Source: Methanoregula sp.
GTDB lineage: Archaea; Halobacteriota; Methanomicrobia; Methanomicrobiales; Methanospirillaceae
Direction of reading: 5' to 3'
Length of the DNA: 64,000 bases
Assembly: GCF_023227875.1 (NCBI RefSeq)
Contig: NZ_JALOCH010000007.1
Location: 1-64,000, forward strand
The notes under the pieces were generated by a model. The model had not been told where the DNA came from. It searched no databases and saw only the letters and a program-made list of their open reading frames with translations. Of the stretch, positions 30,912 to 39,996 are shown piece after piece. Each line of letters starts with the position of its first letter. Positions within the stretch are counted from its first letter, which is position 1. Both the position numbers and the translations under genes were made by a program.

Positions 30912-32063
30912 TCAATATTCATATCGTCTCTCGCTCTGAAGTTCTTTTTTACATTTTGAACAGTATTTCCTCGTTTTCATTTTTCCGCCTCCGCATCGTG
31001 GGCATATTCTTTTATCGTCATTAATTTGTTTCTTAACTTCAGCCTTCGCTATTCGTTCTTGCTTTTTTATCTCTCGTGCTTGTTTTTTCTTAACTGCTGC
31101 ATTTTGTTCAGCTTCGCGTTTTGCTTTCTCTTTTTGTTTTTCTTTCTCAATTGCATTAAAAATTTGATCGATATCGAGATTCAAGAGATGTTTCTTCACC
31201 AAATTATGGAATGTATCTTTGTCCCATAATTCAATTGGAGCGTTCTGGGCTTGCGTGATTGCAGGTTTTGTGTAATATGACGTTGTAACAAAAATACACT
31301 GAGTCGCATGATAAAAATTCATACTGCCTAAAAGTTGTTGTATCAATTTATTTCCAACAAGATTTTTTTCATTATGCCTTTTACATTGAACCGCAATGAT
31401 TTTGTTTCCTTTTTTTGCAATAATGTCAGTACCATAATCTCCAGTTTTTTTTGTTACTTCGGTCTTGTATCCCATCTCTTGCAATAATCTGGCTACGAAA
31501 TGTTCAAAGTCGAACGGAGACATATTTTCAAAATTGTTTGCCAGTCCAATTTTGATCTCTAGTAATTTCGGGATCTCACTAAAGCTAACCCATTTTCCAT
31601 CAAATAATTCAAATCCGGATTTTTTTTGAGTTCTGATAAATTCCATTTGGGCAATAGTATCATCGATTTGTTTTGAGATATCCCGAATTCTTCCGTCATC
31701 TCTCTCTATGAGTGTTTTAATTTTTTGAATATCATTTTGGATAACAATGTAATTATTTTGAAGATCAGAAATCACGGTCTCGATTTTTTTATTTCCTAAA
31801 ACATTCCTCACAGACTTTAAGGGTCTAAGCAGGCTTGGTTTTTCATTAATTATCTGACTTTTTTTCATCTCAATTTCTTTTAATAAGGACAATGAATTAG
31901 CTTTTTTGCTCTCAATTAACTGAATATTCTCGATTTTATTCTTCTCTACCGACTCCAAATTCTGACAATAAGTATTTTTTTGATGTTCTAATTTTTTTAA
32001 TAAATTATCACTATCAGAATTGATTTGCATTGTTCCCAAGTAAATGACATTGATAGTATTCAT
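30912..32063 (-). CDS. Mrr-type restriction endonuclease with coiled coil and zinc ribbon
   Basis: 383 residues. A long N-terminal coiled coil (about 10-165) precedes an Mrr/PD-(D/E)XK nuclease domain: S-P-F-D-F-E-H-F-V-A-R-L-L-Q-E-M-G-Y, G-D-Y-G-T-D-I-I-A-K-K and V-Q-C-K-R-H (catalytic D..QxK). A lysine/glutamate-rich helix follows, and the protein ends in a zinc ribbon C-P-R-C-G..C-S-K-C. Such solitary enzymes are type IV-like and cut modified or foreign DNA. Base composition is AT-rich, unlike the adjacent ribosomal operon, suggesting acquisition. A start at 32030 (MQINSDSDN) is equally plausible. No methyltransferase is nearby. Confidence 0.85.
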   Translation of the reverse strand: MNTINVIYLGTMQINSDSDNLLKKLEHQKNTYCQNLESVEKNKIENIQLIESKKANSLSLLKEIEMKKSQIINEKPSLLRPLKSVRNVLGNKKIETVISDLQNNYIVIQNDIQKIKTLIERDDGRIRDISKQIDDTIAQMEFIRTQKKSGFELFDGKWVSFSEIPKLLEIKIGLANNFENMSPFDFEHFVARLLQEMGYKTEVTKKTGDYGTDIIAKKGNKIIAVQCKRHNEKNLVGNKLIQQLLGSMNFYHATQCIFVTTSYYTKPAITQAQNAPIELWDKDTFHNLVKKHLLNLDIDQIFNAIEKEKQKEKAKREAEQNAAVKKKQAREIKKQERIAKAEVKKQINDDKRICPRCGGGKMKTRKYCSKCKKELQSERRYEY

Positions 32064-32374
32064 CTTTTAATTATCGTTGAAAAAAATAAAACAAATTTAA
32101 CCGTAACCGCCCTAGCCCTAACCATTGATATAATGTCCCAAAACGTACACCCCTCATACGAGAAATCCACTATTACCGATGTAAACCTGGATCCAAAAAC
32201 TGGCTCACGGTTCAGCCACATCCGCAGTCAGGCCAAAACCCCGTTTTTGTGTCCAAATACTGCTAAATACCGTCATTTTCTATCGACGTGAAAACAGGCC
32301 GGACATGCTGAATTACCGCGTCATTTTCCGGAATTACCGCTTCCCGGGTGGCCTGATCCCTCCCGGGGGCAGGG

Positions 32375-32850
32375 AGTCTCCGACGGAGACCCGGGACCTG
32401 AAGAGAGTATCTCCTCCGGCATCCTTGATTTATTGCTTCTCCGACGTGAAAAGGAGTTTATATACTCCTGGCAGATGCTCTACCCGATCAGAAAAGGAGA
32501 TGGGAGGTTCCAGATCGCCCCCCTCTTGCGCCACCAGTCCCAAAAGGGGGACGGGGCGCATTGCGATGACACGAGTAAATCCGGTAAATCTTTCTCAAGT
32601 CTTGAGATTATTCCGGTAATGCCTGTGTCATCGCAACCGGGGGAAGACCGCCGTTGCCACAGGCAAGGGGGGTCTCGAGAAGATGCGAATGCATCTTCGC
32701 TGTGCCCACGCAGCGGGATCCGAATGGTTCATCTGAACCATGAGGATGAGAAGAATCCATCAGGATTCTTCGAAGCGTGCTAAAGAAGTCGAAGAACGCT
32801 GATGCGTTCTTCTCCAGCCAGCGGTTCCTTTCAGGAACCACCGTCTCCCC
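32375..32850. other. Long array of short perfect hairpins
   Basis: Stem-loops include GTCTCC-GAC-GGAGAC (about 32381), AGGAGT-TTATAT-ACTCCT (near 32450), arm GAAGATGC with loop GAAT, ATGGTTC-ATCT-GAACCAT (32724-32741), arm GAAGAATCC with loop ATCA (32750-32771), arm GAAGAACGC with loop TGAT (32791-32812) and GGTTCCT-TTC-AGGAACC (near 32822). Spacer sequence 'GAGGATGAGAA' is shared with the array after rps3ae. The larger gap 32064-33013 has no gene I can support; open frames in it look like chance. Confidence 0.7.
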
Positions 32851-33013
32851 CAAGAGCGTCAGACCTCCTCTTGTCCTTTCAGTTCCGGAAAAAAATCCCG
32901 AGAAAAACCGGAAAAGGATCCGGATATATTTTTCCGGTTCACGAAATCTCCCATGACCCAGAAAATTTTTCAAAAATATTTTTCAAAAATTTTTACAACC
33001 CGCCCCCCTACCC

Positions 33014-33370
33014 CTACCCCCCAATCACCTTCCCATCCCTCCCAATCTCCACAATCTTCTCAGCAGTCACCCGGAAGAACCGCCACGTCCCGTACCTTGA
33101 CCGGAGCCAGAGCTCGCACGAGACGGCCGTGTCCTGGGCAACCGAACGCAGTCGCCGGATCTTCTCATCGCATTCGCGGGCGATCTCCGCGAGGAGCATC
33201 CGGATATGTTCCGTATACTTCACGCTGATAAAAGCCGATGGCTTCGTTCCGGTGATCGTGAAATCGTACAGCATCTCCGGGCCGCGCTCGGCCATCTGCA
33301 CGGTGCCACGGACTTTCGCAATCGGGATCGCATCGGCGAGGGTCTGGTGTGCACGCGGCCCCCGGCTCAT
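33014..33370 (-). CDS. Conserved-looking hypothetical protein (118 aa)
   Basis: Starts MSRGPRAHQTLADAIPIAK. A beta-rich middle (Y-D-F-T-I-T-G-T-K-P-S-A-F-I-S-V-K-Y-T-E-H) is followed by a charged helix and C-E-L-W-L-R-S-R-Y-G-T-W-R-F-F-R-V. The D..(K) strand-helix pattern is reminiscent of small PD-(D/E)XK folds, but I cannot confirm catalytic residues. A longer frame to 33448 adds low-complexity sequence. I recall similar short proteins in other methanogens without a known function. Confidence 0.5.
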   Translation of the reverse strand: MSRGPRAHQTLADAIPIAKVRGTVQMAERGPEMLYDFTITGTKPSAFISVKYTEHIRMLLAEIARECDEKIRRLRSVAQDTAVSCELWLRSRYGTWRFFRVTAEKIVEIGRDGKVIGG

Positions 33371-33662
33371 GCGGCACGCTCCCGCACCAGTGTCCCGGCC
33401 GTGGCCGGTGGATCCGGATGATGCTCCGGATTGGAAACAAATATGCAACCCATATGACAGAAGAGAATGATAATTTTCGTGATATATTATTATGATTTTT
33501 CAGGTTCCTTCATGGAACCCGGAAGTTATACGAAAGCCGGGGAAAACCTCCGCAACATCCGGTGTTGTCCCGGGACAGCAGGATTGGATGGTTCCCCCTT
33601 CACACAACCGCCAGCAGAACCACCAACCGGCATACACCGTGCGAAAACTCTTATGGAATAAC

Positions 33663-33678
33663 GTAAGACATATCTTAC
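33663..33678 (+). promoter_or_regulatory. Palindromic operator at the AbrB-type antitoxin start
   Basis: GTAAGA-CATA-TCTTAC is a perfect 6-bp-arm palindrome ending 8 nt before the ATG at 33687. Its position over the translation start region fits autoregulation by the AbrB/toxin complex. Confidence 0.5.
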
Positions 33679-33686
33679 TGATTACC

Positions 33687-33953
33687 ATGGACGTTGCCAT
33701 AACCAAAATGAGTTCCAAAGGCCAGGTGGTCATCCCTGCCTCGATGCGAACCGATCTTCCCGAAGGAGAGAAGATCCTGATCATCAGGGAGGGGGAACGG
33801 ATCATCCTAAAACCACTTACTGATATCGAGCCGGCACTACGGGACGACATCCTGTTTGCGGAAAAGACAGAAAAGGCATTTGAGGAATATTCAAAGGGGA
33901 ACTTCACGAAGAAAAAAGCTGGTGACTTTTTCGAAGAGATGGATTCATGGTAA
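33687..33953 (+). CDS. AbrB/SpoVT-type antitoxin
   Basis: 88 residues. The swapped-hairpin AbrB motif is clear: A-I-T-K-M-S-S-K-G-Q-V-V-I-P-A-S-M-R-T-D-L-P-E-G-E-K-I-L-I-I-R-E-G-E-R-I-I-L-K-P. The C-terminal half is an acidic helix (K-A-F-E-E-Y-S-K-G-N-F), as expected for wrapping a RelE-type toxin. It overlaps the toxin gene by 7 nt. The palindrome at 33663 is a likely operator. Confidence 0.85.
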   Translation: MDVAITKMSSKGQVVIPASMRTDLPEGEKILIIREGERIILKPLTDIEPALRDDILFAEKTEKAFEEYSKGNFTKKKAGDFFEEMDSW

Positions 33954-34195
33954 CCGTTGCTTACCACCCTCGCTTCGAAAAGACGATCCGGAAGATCAGC
34001 GATGCCCGGCTCAAGGAGCATGTGAAGCAACAGATTATCAAAATCATAGAGAATCCATCGATTGGAAAACCGATGCGGTATTGCCGGAAACAGACCCGCG
34101 AGGTTTACGTACCCCCGTTCCGGTTATCGTACTGGTTTGACCGGCGCAAGGATACGATTGTCTTCCTCGAACTCTATCACAAGGATGAACAGTAG
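33947..34195 (+). CDS. RelE/ParE-superfamily toxin
   Basis: 82 residues: V-A-Y-H-P-R-F-E-K-T-I-R-K-I, two helices, then the beta sheet K-P-M-R-Y-C-R-K-Q-T-R-E-V-Y-V-P-P-F-R-L-S-Y-W-F-D and I-V-F-L-E-L-Y-H-K-D-E-Q. The basic/aromatic residues and terminal Y-H-K-D-E match RelE-like mRNA interferases. It is paired with the AbrB-type antitoxin just upstream. Confidence 0.85.
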   Translation: MVTVAYHPRFEKTIRKISDARLKEHVKQQIIKIIENPSIGKPMRYCRKQTREVYVPPFRLSYWFDRRKDTIVFLELYHKDEQ

Positions 34196-34404
34196 TTCCC
34201 GGTTCCGGTTCACGGGTAAACCCACAATCGGATTTGCGCGGTTGTTAACCTTTTCTCCCACAGATTACCCCGCCGCCATTACAAACACCAGTCCGGGCAT
34301 TGTGCAGAGCGGAGTCATGGGCAATTACCTGGCAGAGACATCCGCCCGGTCCCCCAAAAAAATATTGTGAAATCGTACCGGTCCGGTAGCGGGGATACAA
34401 AAAG

Positions 34405-34794
34405 TCAGTACCCGATGACCTTCAGTTCCGGTACCTTCTCGAAATGCCGGTCGCAGGTGATGATCTCGCCATCATGACATAGGGTCATTGCCCCAATGAC
34501 TTCATCGAAATCCCCAATGGGGTTCCCCGAAAGACACAACCCGGCCGAAAGCCTGCCGAATACCGGAAATATCATCTCATCGAAAGGGAGTATGGTGAAC
34601 AAGGCAAGTATCTGCTCAGCCTTTTCCACATTCCGCCGGTTCTTTGAGATGTACGCTCCCTTGAACAATTCCATCGCAGTGATGGCGGTGGTGGAGAGCG
34701 CGATCCCCTGCATTTCATATTCGTGGTAAACGCTGAGCGCGGCGGGATCGCGCCTCATCATATCGATCAGGAATGATGTATCAGCAACCGGCAT
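34405..34794 (-). CDS. vapC: PIN-domain RNase toxin, VapC type
   Basis: 129 residues. The PIN acidic residues are in place: A-D-T-S-F-L-I-D (D5), A-I-T-A-M-E-L-F-K-G (E near 42), G-D-F-D-E-V-I-G-A (about D95) and I-I-T-C-D-R-H-F near 113. VapC enzymes cleave tRNA or rRNA. The start overlaps the VapB stop as TGATG, so translation is coupled. Confidence 0.88.
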   Translation of the reverse strand: MPVADTSFLIDMMRRDPAALSVYHEYEMQGIALSTTAITAMELFKGAYISKNRRNVEKAEQILALFTILPFDEMIFPVFGRLSAGLCLSGNPIGDFDEVIGAMTLCHDGEIITCDRHFEKVPELKVIGY

Positions 34795-35021
34795 CAGAAC
34801 TCAACCTTACGGAGCTTCGCCTTTCGCATCTCACGCGAGACCTTCTCAACAGAATCCGCAAGCTCAGTACAATCTCCAATCTCCCTGAGGACCTCAGAAA
34901 GTTTCTTCCGCTTTGGGTAATGCTTCACGATCACATCGGAGAAACTCGTCTTCTCATCACTCTTGAGACTCTTCAGCCGCTCATACGCCTCTTCAGTGAT
35001 GCTGATGGTTTTGGTGGCCAT
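34794..35021 (-). CDS. vapB: VapB-type antitoxin (DUF217-like)
   Basis: 75 residues from MATKTISITEEAYERLKSLK. The N-terminal ribbon-helix motif T-K-T-I-S-I-T-E-E-A-Y-E-R-L binds DNA, and the C-terminal basic helix (V-S-R-E-M-R-K-A-K-L-R-K) contacts VapC. This is the common archaeal DUF217-VapC pair. The frame could be extended to 35090, but the added segment is hydrophobic and unlike the family. Confidence 0.85.
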   Translation of the reverse strand: MATKTISITEEAYERLKSLKSDEKTSFSDVIVKHYPKRKKLSEVLREIGDCTELADSVEKVSREMRKAKLRKVEF

Positions 35022-35159
35022 GATCAGTTCTGTGTATGTATGTGTATTTAAAAATAATCGCGGCAGGGATTTGGCAGATCCCCCGCACATCCCACCGCCA
35101 GCAGCAGTCCAAGTGTAACGCGGAGCGGGGTCATGGGGTAATCATCATATCAGGATTAT

Positions 35160-36752
35160 TTATGTATGGTCACGGCTGATTGGGCAGAGCCAGATCCCCC
35201 CGGCATTCTGGAATATGATGTTGTTCCCTGAAACAGAGGGAGACAACTGGGGGAATGTTCCTGAAGGGCAGACGGGCGATTCAGTGCCCGTGGTAAGATC
35301 ATACAGATGACTGTCCTGTTCCGGCACATCGCTCCCCCGGAACTCCCATGACGTCCAGATCGCAAGATTGCCGGACAGGGAAAAGCGGCCAACATTTCCC
35401 GGTGAACTATAGTTCAGTACCTGTTCCTGACCCGTGGTAATATTATAGAGATGCACCGTTGAAGGCACCGCCACTCCGGCATCACCCCAGAGGACCCGGT
35501 TATCGTGGATATAAGGGGGCGATGCTGAATTATTGACGGGTACGGCATTGATCTTCCTGACCGATCTATCGGTGATATTGTAAAGGAAGTAGTCTTTGTG
35601 ATACGGGCCATTATCGTTCCGCCCATCCTCCCAGACAATCAGATCATCATAAATTGAAGGATAATTCTGGGGGGAGGGATCGGGCAGGATGCGGGACTCG
35701 GTCCCGTTCCGGATATCGTAGAGAAATATATCATAGTGATAGAAACTGTCTGCAATCGTGACATTGTAATTATCAGGCTTTGTACTGTCCTGCCATACTA
35801 CGTAATTACCATGGATATCGGCAAACCGCGGGCTCTTCGGGTTCGTGCAGATACATGTCCTGTTTCCTGAAGATATCTCGTATAAGACAAGGCCATTGGT
35901 CTGGTCTCCGGAGACACATTCCCCCGTATCGGCCCAGACAATATAATCTCCTGAAATTTTCGGGGGGCTCAGGCCAAATGGTTCAGCATTGATTTCCGTA
36001 AAGTTCCCTGTCGAGATGGTATACAGGGTAAGTCCACGCTTACCATTGTATACCCACGACCACACGACATGATCACCATCAATCATCGGTGATTCCATGC
36101 CAATAAGCGAGGGTCCGGTCAATCGGATGATCCCGGTCTTTTCATCACGGTAATACGAATGCAGGTACTTTTCCGAGGGATAAATATCTGTGATGTCGGG
36201 GTGCTGGAAATCAATCGCGTCTTTTGCATTGTAAATGACATGCAGCACCGAAGAAGTGTCTTCCCTGAATGCTTCCTTATCAACAGGCATGATCCAGTAT
36301 GTGTCATCATCCAGTGTTACTGAACCGACAATAAACGAGGTAGGACTGATCGTAATCAGGACAGAACTGTTCGTTTCGTTCTGTAATACCCCGGAATAGG
36401 ATTTGAAACCACTATCTGTATTCACGGATGTCAGCTGCGTTAATTCCGCCAGATACTCTTTCCCGCTGATGCGGATCCCGAGTGTCCTGGACGATTGTAT
36501 TTTACGAAGGATGGCACGGGAATCAAATTTCACTACATCATACCTGCTTATCTCAGGGAACAGGTTCAGCAGGGCCGGATCATCGACCCCTCTCATCTCC
36601 AGATCAGAACCGGATGTTGCATCCGGGACAACAACCGTTGTACTGCCGGGAATTTCAAGTAACAATTTACTGTTCTCATCGACACATCCCGTTGCGAGCA
36701 GCATAGCAACCATCACAAGAACAAGGGCGAACGTAACACGGAGCAAAGTCAT
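35160..36752 (-). CDS. Secreted lipoprotein with TolB-like beta-propeller repeats
   Basis: 530 residues from MTLLRVTFALVLVMVAMLLATGC. A lipobox (L-L-A-T-G-C) follows the signal helix, so it is probably anchored outside the membrane. After a ~200-residue N-terminal domain there are repeated propeller blades with the pattern I-x-G-x-x-V-V-W and L-Y-x-I-x-x-G (D-G-D-H-V-V-W, S-G-D-Y-I-V-W, H-G-N-Y-V-V-W, D-D-L-I-V-W-E-D, H-D-N-R-V-L-W-G, S-G-N-L-A-I-W). Such proteins are abundant in Methanomicrobiales; ligands are unknown. Confidence 0.75.
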   Translation of the reverse strand: MTLLRVTFALVLVMVAMLLATGCVDENSKLLLEIPGSTTVVVPDATSGSDLEMRGVDDPALLNLFPEISRYDVVKFDSRAILRKIQSSRTLGIRISGKEYLAELTQLTSVNTDSGFKSYSGVLQNETNSSVLITISPTSFIVGSVTLDDDTYWIMPVDKEAFREDTSSVLHVIYNAKDAIDFQHPDITDIYPSEKYLHSYYRDEKTGIIRLTGPSLIGMESPMIDGDHVVWSWVYNGKRGLTLYTISTGNFTEINAEPFGLSPPKISGDYIVWADTGECVSGDQTNGLVLYEISSGNRTCICTNPKSPRFADIHGNYVVWQDSTKPDNYNVTIADSFYHYDIFLYDIRNGTESRILPDPSPQNYPSIYDDLIVWEDGRNDNGPYHKDYFLYNITDRSVRKINAVPVNNSASPPYIHDNRVLWGDAGVAVPSTVHLYNITTGQEQVLNYSSPGNVGRFSLSGNLAIWTSWEFRGSDVPEQDSHLYDLTTGTESPVCPSGTFPQLSPSVSGNNIIFQNAGGIWLCPISRDHT

Positions 36753-37005
36753 GGGGCAGTCACCGGTGTCTGAGAATAATAACCTGAACAGAAACGTTGG
36801 TTCCATCAGGTAAATATATTGTGAAATATTTTTTGTTTCGCAATGATTACGAAACCGGTAGGGTAAAACATCTTAAATGGTGAGTCCCCAATTTTTCCCG
36901 GGTGTACATCACCCATCAGGTTACCTACACTATTTTTTATAAATTGCCGCCATACAATCACCGGAATAGATCATACGGGCGGATCGTTCCCGGATATTCC
37001 GTGAG

Positions 37006-37800
37006 GTGAAACCAATCGTGGATGTTGGAATATTATTTGACAATGCCCTGACGTACATCAGGGAAGGCATATACCGGCAGGGTGGCCGGTGGTTGAAACT
37101 GATCCTGGCAACGATTCTCTTAGGCATCCCCATGGCCGGTTACGTGATGCGGATCTACCGTGGCGCGACCCCTGCACCGGAAGTCGATGACTGGAGAAGC
37201 CTTGTTGTGGATGGTTTAAAACTCGTAATCGTCAGCCTGATTTACGCAATCCCGGTTATCATCCTTTCCCTCATCCCGTATGCGATGGTTACTCTGTCCG
37301 GCACGACAAGGGGACCTGCCGGGAGCGTTACATACATGGATCCAGGAACCGTAGGCGCAAGGATTGCCGGATTGCTGCTCCTGATGCTGATCATATTTAT
37401 CCTTGAAATTATCATCGCGATCCTCCTTCCCATCGCATCCATCCGGTTTGCGAGAAGCGGACGGTTCTCCGATGCCTTCAGGTTCGGGGAAATCCTCGCG
37501 TATATCAGGAAGATTGGGTGGATCAACTACCTTATCGCATTGCTTCTTGTCGCCATCGTGATCGGTGTCCCGATCTTCATCCTCTACATGATCGGTCTCT
37601 TTGCCGGCTTGGCTGTAGCGTTTACTGCAGGGGTTAATCCCTACCTTACGCTCGCCCCGGTTATTCTCATCCTCATCATACTTGTCCCACTCATCCAGAC
37701 GTTCCAGGCACGGTTCCTGACGGAGGTCTACGACAGCGTGCCGGCTGCGGCAACGGGGACCGAAGACCTGGCAGCGCCACCGTCCCCTCCTCCCTCGTGA
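37006..37800 (+). CDS. DUF4013-type polytopic membrane protein
   Basis: 264 residues starting at GTG (no in-frame ATG nearby). Features match DUF4013 proteins of methanogens: a start D-V-G-I-L-F-D-N-A-L-T-Y, then W-L-K-L-I-L-A-T-I, P-x-A-G-Y-V-M-R-I-Y-R-G, several long hydrophobic helices, and A-S-I-R-F-A-R-S-G-R-F-S-D-A-F-R-F-G-E. The C-terminus is a proline/alanine tail. TATA-like TTTTTTATAAATTG lies at about 36932. Function unknown. Confidence 0.75.
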   Translation: MKPIVDVGILFDNALTYIREGIYRQGGRWLKLILATILLGIPMAGYVMRIYRGATPAPEVDDWRSLVVDGLKLVIVSLIYAIPVIILSLIPYAMVTLSGTTRGPAGSVTYMDPGTVGARIAGLLLLMLIIFILEIIIAILLPIASIRFARSGRFSDAFRFGEILAYIRKIGWINYLIALLLVAIVIGVPIFILYMIGLFAGLAVAFTAGVNPYLTLAPVILILIILVPLIQTFQARFLTEVYDSVPAAATGTEDLAAPPSPPPS

Positions 37801-38144
37801 TTTTTTGCATTCATGGAGAGGTTGCCGGGTAGCGTCCTGATTCGGTGGGGTGGAGGGGGGCGGACGGTGTACTTCCGATCCGCAGGAAACCGGAGCCCTA
37901 TAGAAATCTCCGTCATAATTTTCCATTTTCACCACGCTTCATCAGGCAAGCGTCCATACAAAGTACACCGCCCGACCCCCCCTCACCCCTCTGCATTTTT
38001 CCGGAAAATACTGGCAGTTTTACGAAGTAAATGATCAGATGCCCGAGGGTCATGGGAGGGGGGTCGGTGGGGATAAATATGCAATCGCCCGCCACACGCG
38101 GTTGGTACGGCTGATCGTATAACTGATAAAAAAGAGATTCCACC
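37801..38144. other. Intergenic stretch without a gene
   Basis: About 340 bp, with C-rich runs (CCGCCCGACCCCCCC near 37970) and a GGTCGGTGGGG segment. Frames crossing it look like chance. No RNA gene or repeat shared with other parts of the window was recognised. Confidence 0.5.
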
Positions 38145-38993
38145 TTACCCGAGCTCGAACGTAGTAACGCCAAAGATCTCGCCCAGCGGGAGCGGGACTG
38201 ACTCTTTTGAGGAATAGAGCCGGGCGGTATAAAAGACGGGGTTCATCTTACGGTCCTGCACAAGAGCAACGGCATCTGTATTCGGGACCGGGATATCGAG
38301 ATAGAACTGCTCGCCGGGGATCCCGGCAATGAGCCCGTCGAGGATACGTTCCGCGGTTGCCCGGTCTTTTGCAAAGAGCGGCCCGATCTTATGGCCCGTT
38401 TGGCACACCCTCCGTACTCCGTACCCTGCGATCTTCCCGTTCTCGTCCAGCTGTGCAAGCCCGTAGTGTCCCGTACGGGATATCCAGCATTGGAGGAATC
38501 GCTCCCGTCGGGCCGGAAAGTGCGCCGTGTCATAGTCAGCCAGCGCATCGAAGCCCACATTCAGGATTGGGGTGAGCCCGTCCGGCATCTTCCCCCCGCC
38601 CGTCCCTTCGTACCGTGCATTGTTATAGTGCAGGAAGAGCCCGCTGTCCTTCTGGTACTTGTCCACCATCGCGACAACGCCGTCATAGCCAACAATCCGC
38701 GAACCCGCATGGCGCAGCGCGTGACGGTAGAGCTGCATGCCGATACCGTTCGCCCGGTGGAACGGCTCAACGATGTAGAGGCCGGCAAAGGCAAACCGGT
38801 CATCGTAATTGACTATCGAAACCGTTCCCACGATCTTCCCGTCCGCTTCGGCGCAGAAGAAGCCATCCGGGTCCACAGGCTGAAAGCATTCCGCATCATG
38901 GAGGCCGGGGTTCCAGCCTTCATCTGCAGCCCACGCCATTGCCGTCCCGACTTCCTCACGGGACATGGTCCGGAACTGTACCCTATCTTCCAT
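38145..38993 (-). CDS. GNAT-family N-acetyltransferase with C-terminal YitH/DUF-type domain
   Basis: 282 residues. The N-terminal GNAT fold is seen in M-A-W-A-A-D-E-G-W-N-P-G, G-F-F-C-A-E-A-D-G-K-I-V-G-T-V-S and the acetyl-CoA loop V-E-P-F-H-R-A-N-G-I-G-M-Q-L-Y. The second half (about 150-282; Q-L-D-E-N-G-K-I-A-G-Y-G-V-R-R, K-I-G-P-L-F-A-K-D) resembles the duplicated degenerate GNAT domain of YitH-like proteins. Substrate unknown. It is downstream of the CBS operon on the same strand. Confidence 0.85.
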   Translation of the reverse strand: MEDRVQFRTMSREEVGTAMAWAADEGWNPGLHDAECFQPVDPDGFFCAEADGKIVGTVSIVNYDDRFAFAGLYIVEPFHRANGIGMQLYRHALRHAGSRIVGYDGVVAMVDKYQKDSGLFLHYNNARYEGTGGGKMPDGLTPILNVGFDALADYDTAHFPARRERFLQCWISRTGHYGLAQLDENGKIAGYGVRRVCQTGHKIGPLFAKDRATAERILDGLIAGIPGEQFYLDIPVPNTDAVALVQDRKMNPVFYTARLYSSKESVPLPLGEIFGVTTFELG

Positions 38994-39002
38994 GGATTAT
39001 CC

Positions 39003-39257
39003 TCACCGGGTTATTGGCACGCGATCTACATACACGTGACGGATCGGTGGAGGAGGTTCCTTCAGTACACTCAAAAGTCTGTATATCCCGTCCTCTATCA
39101 AGGATATCACTGCACCTGTGCACCGGATATAAGAGCCCGGCGGGATTCCCTGGGCGATATAAATGGTGATCCCGTCAGATGTGGAACCATAAAAAAGAGA
39201 GATGAGCTGGTCTCCCGGATCAGAGCGCGTTGACGAGCGAGCGCCGGGTGATGACAC
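39003..39257 (-). CDS. Possible small OB-fold-like protein or remnant
   Basis: 84 residues by the open frame, the first 12 overlapping the last CBS gene. The central part I-T-I-Y-I-A-Q-G-I-P-P-G-S-Y-I-R-C-T-G-A-V-I-S-L-I-E-D-G-I-Y-R-L-L-S-V has the strand-G-x-x-V/I-R-x-x-G-x-V rhythm of nucleic-acid OB folds. No good start codon exists outside the upstream gene. It may be the tail of a lost gene. Confidence 0.3.
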   Translation of the reverse strand: MSSPGARSSTRSDPGDQLISLFYGSTSDGITIYIAQGIPPGSYIRCTGAVISLIEDGIYRLLSVLKEPPPPIRHVYVDRVPITR

Positions 39258-39996
39258 CCGTGAGTTTGCCCTTCTCCATCACCGGGACGGAACTGATGTT
39301 CTTCTTCAGCATCAGGGCAATTGCATCGGTCACGTTTGTCGTCCGCTCCACGAAGATGAGCGGGGCGCTCATGATATCCTTTACCAGCATGTTCCGTATG
39401 CGGTGGTCCTGGTGGTTGTCGCCAACCTGCTTGCGGAACTCCCGCATCGCAACCGCTACATCGGTCTCGGTGACGATCCCCATGTACTTCTCATGCTCCG
39501 TGACAACGAACCGGTGGATCTTGTCGTCCAGCATCCGGCGCCGGAGGTGGACAACGCGTTCATCCGCCTCGATCGTCAGCACCTTCTCAATCGCGCTCTC
39601 GATCCCGTCATCGGGCTGGAACGTCTTCAGCAGGTCCCCGGCGGTGACCTGCCCGATGAGTTTGTGGTCGGCATCGTACACGACCACGAGCTTGTATTTC
39701 TGGAGGAGGGGGATCAGGACGTTGATATTTTCATCGGGATAGACGCTCGTGAAGTCTTCCTCGACAACGCTCGCCACGTGGATCGCTGTCGGGGCGAGGC
39801 CGGAGTTCTGTTTGCTCCCCAGCTTCTCTGCGATCGCCTGTCGCGAGACCGTGCCGATCACGGTGTTATTATTGACTGCTATCAGGGGGTCGAGACCATC
39901 GGCAAGCATCTTATCGAGCGCTTCGGTGATCTTGGCTGATTTTGCTATGGTTGCGGGTTTTACCATTACGTCTTTGATAAAAACTTCTTTTGTCAT
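39220..39996 (-). CDS. Four-CBS-domain protein (operon gene 5)
   Basis: 258 residues comprising four CBS motifs. Each has the signature V-M/I-x-x-x-(hydrophobic)...A-L-D-K-M-L...V-x-V-x-G-x-I-T/S-x-x-D-L; for example I-G-T-V-S-R-Q-A-I, L-I-G-Q-V-T-A-G-D-L, Y-M-G-I-V-T-E-T-D-V and L-T-G-V-I-T-R-R-S-L. CBS pairs bind adenine nucleotides or SAM and report energy state. No catalytic domain is attached. It overlaps the upstream CBS gene by 4 nt. Confidence 0.88.
   Translation of the reverse strand: MTKEVFIKDVMVKPATIAKSAKITEALDKMLADGLDPLIAVNNNTVIGTVSRQAIAEKLGSKQNSGLAPTAIHVASVVEEDFTSVYPDENINVLIPLLQKYKLVVVYDADHKLIGQVTAGDLLKTFQPDDGIESAIEKVLTIEADERVVHLRRRMLDDKIHRFVVTEHEKYMGIVTETDVAVAMREFRKQVGDNHQDHRIRNMLVKDIMSAPLIFVERTTNVTDAIALMLKKNISSVPVMEKGKLTGVITRRSLVNAL

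Noticed and set aside
32608..32973. 121-codon minus-strand ORF in the hairpin array
   Set aside because: The translated sequence is mostly the hairpin modules read through; the same modules appear in other frames elsewhere.
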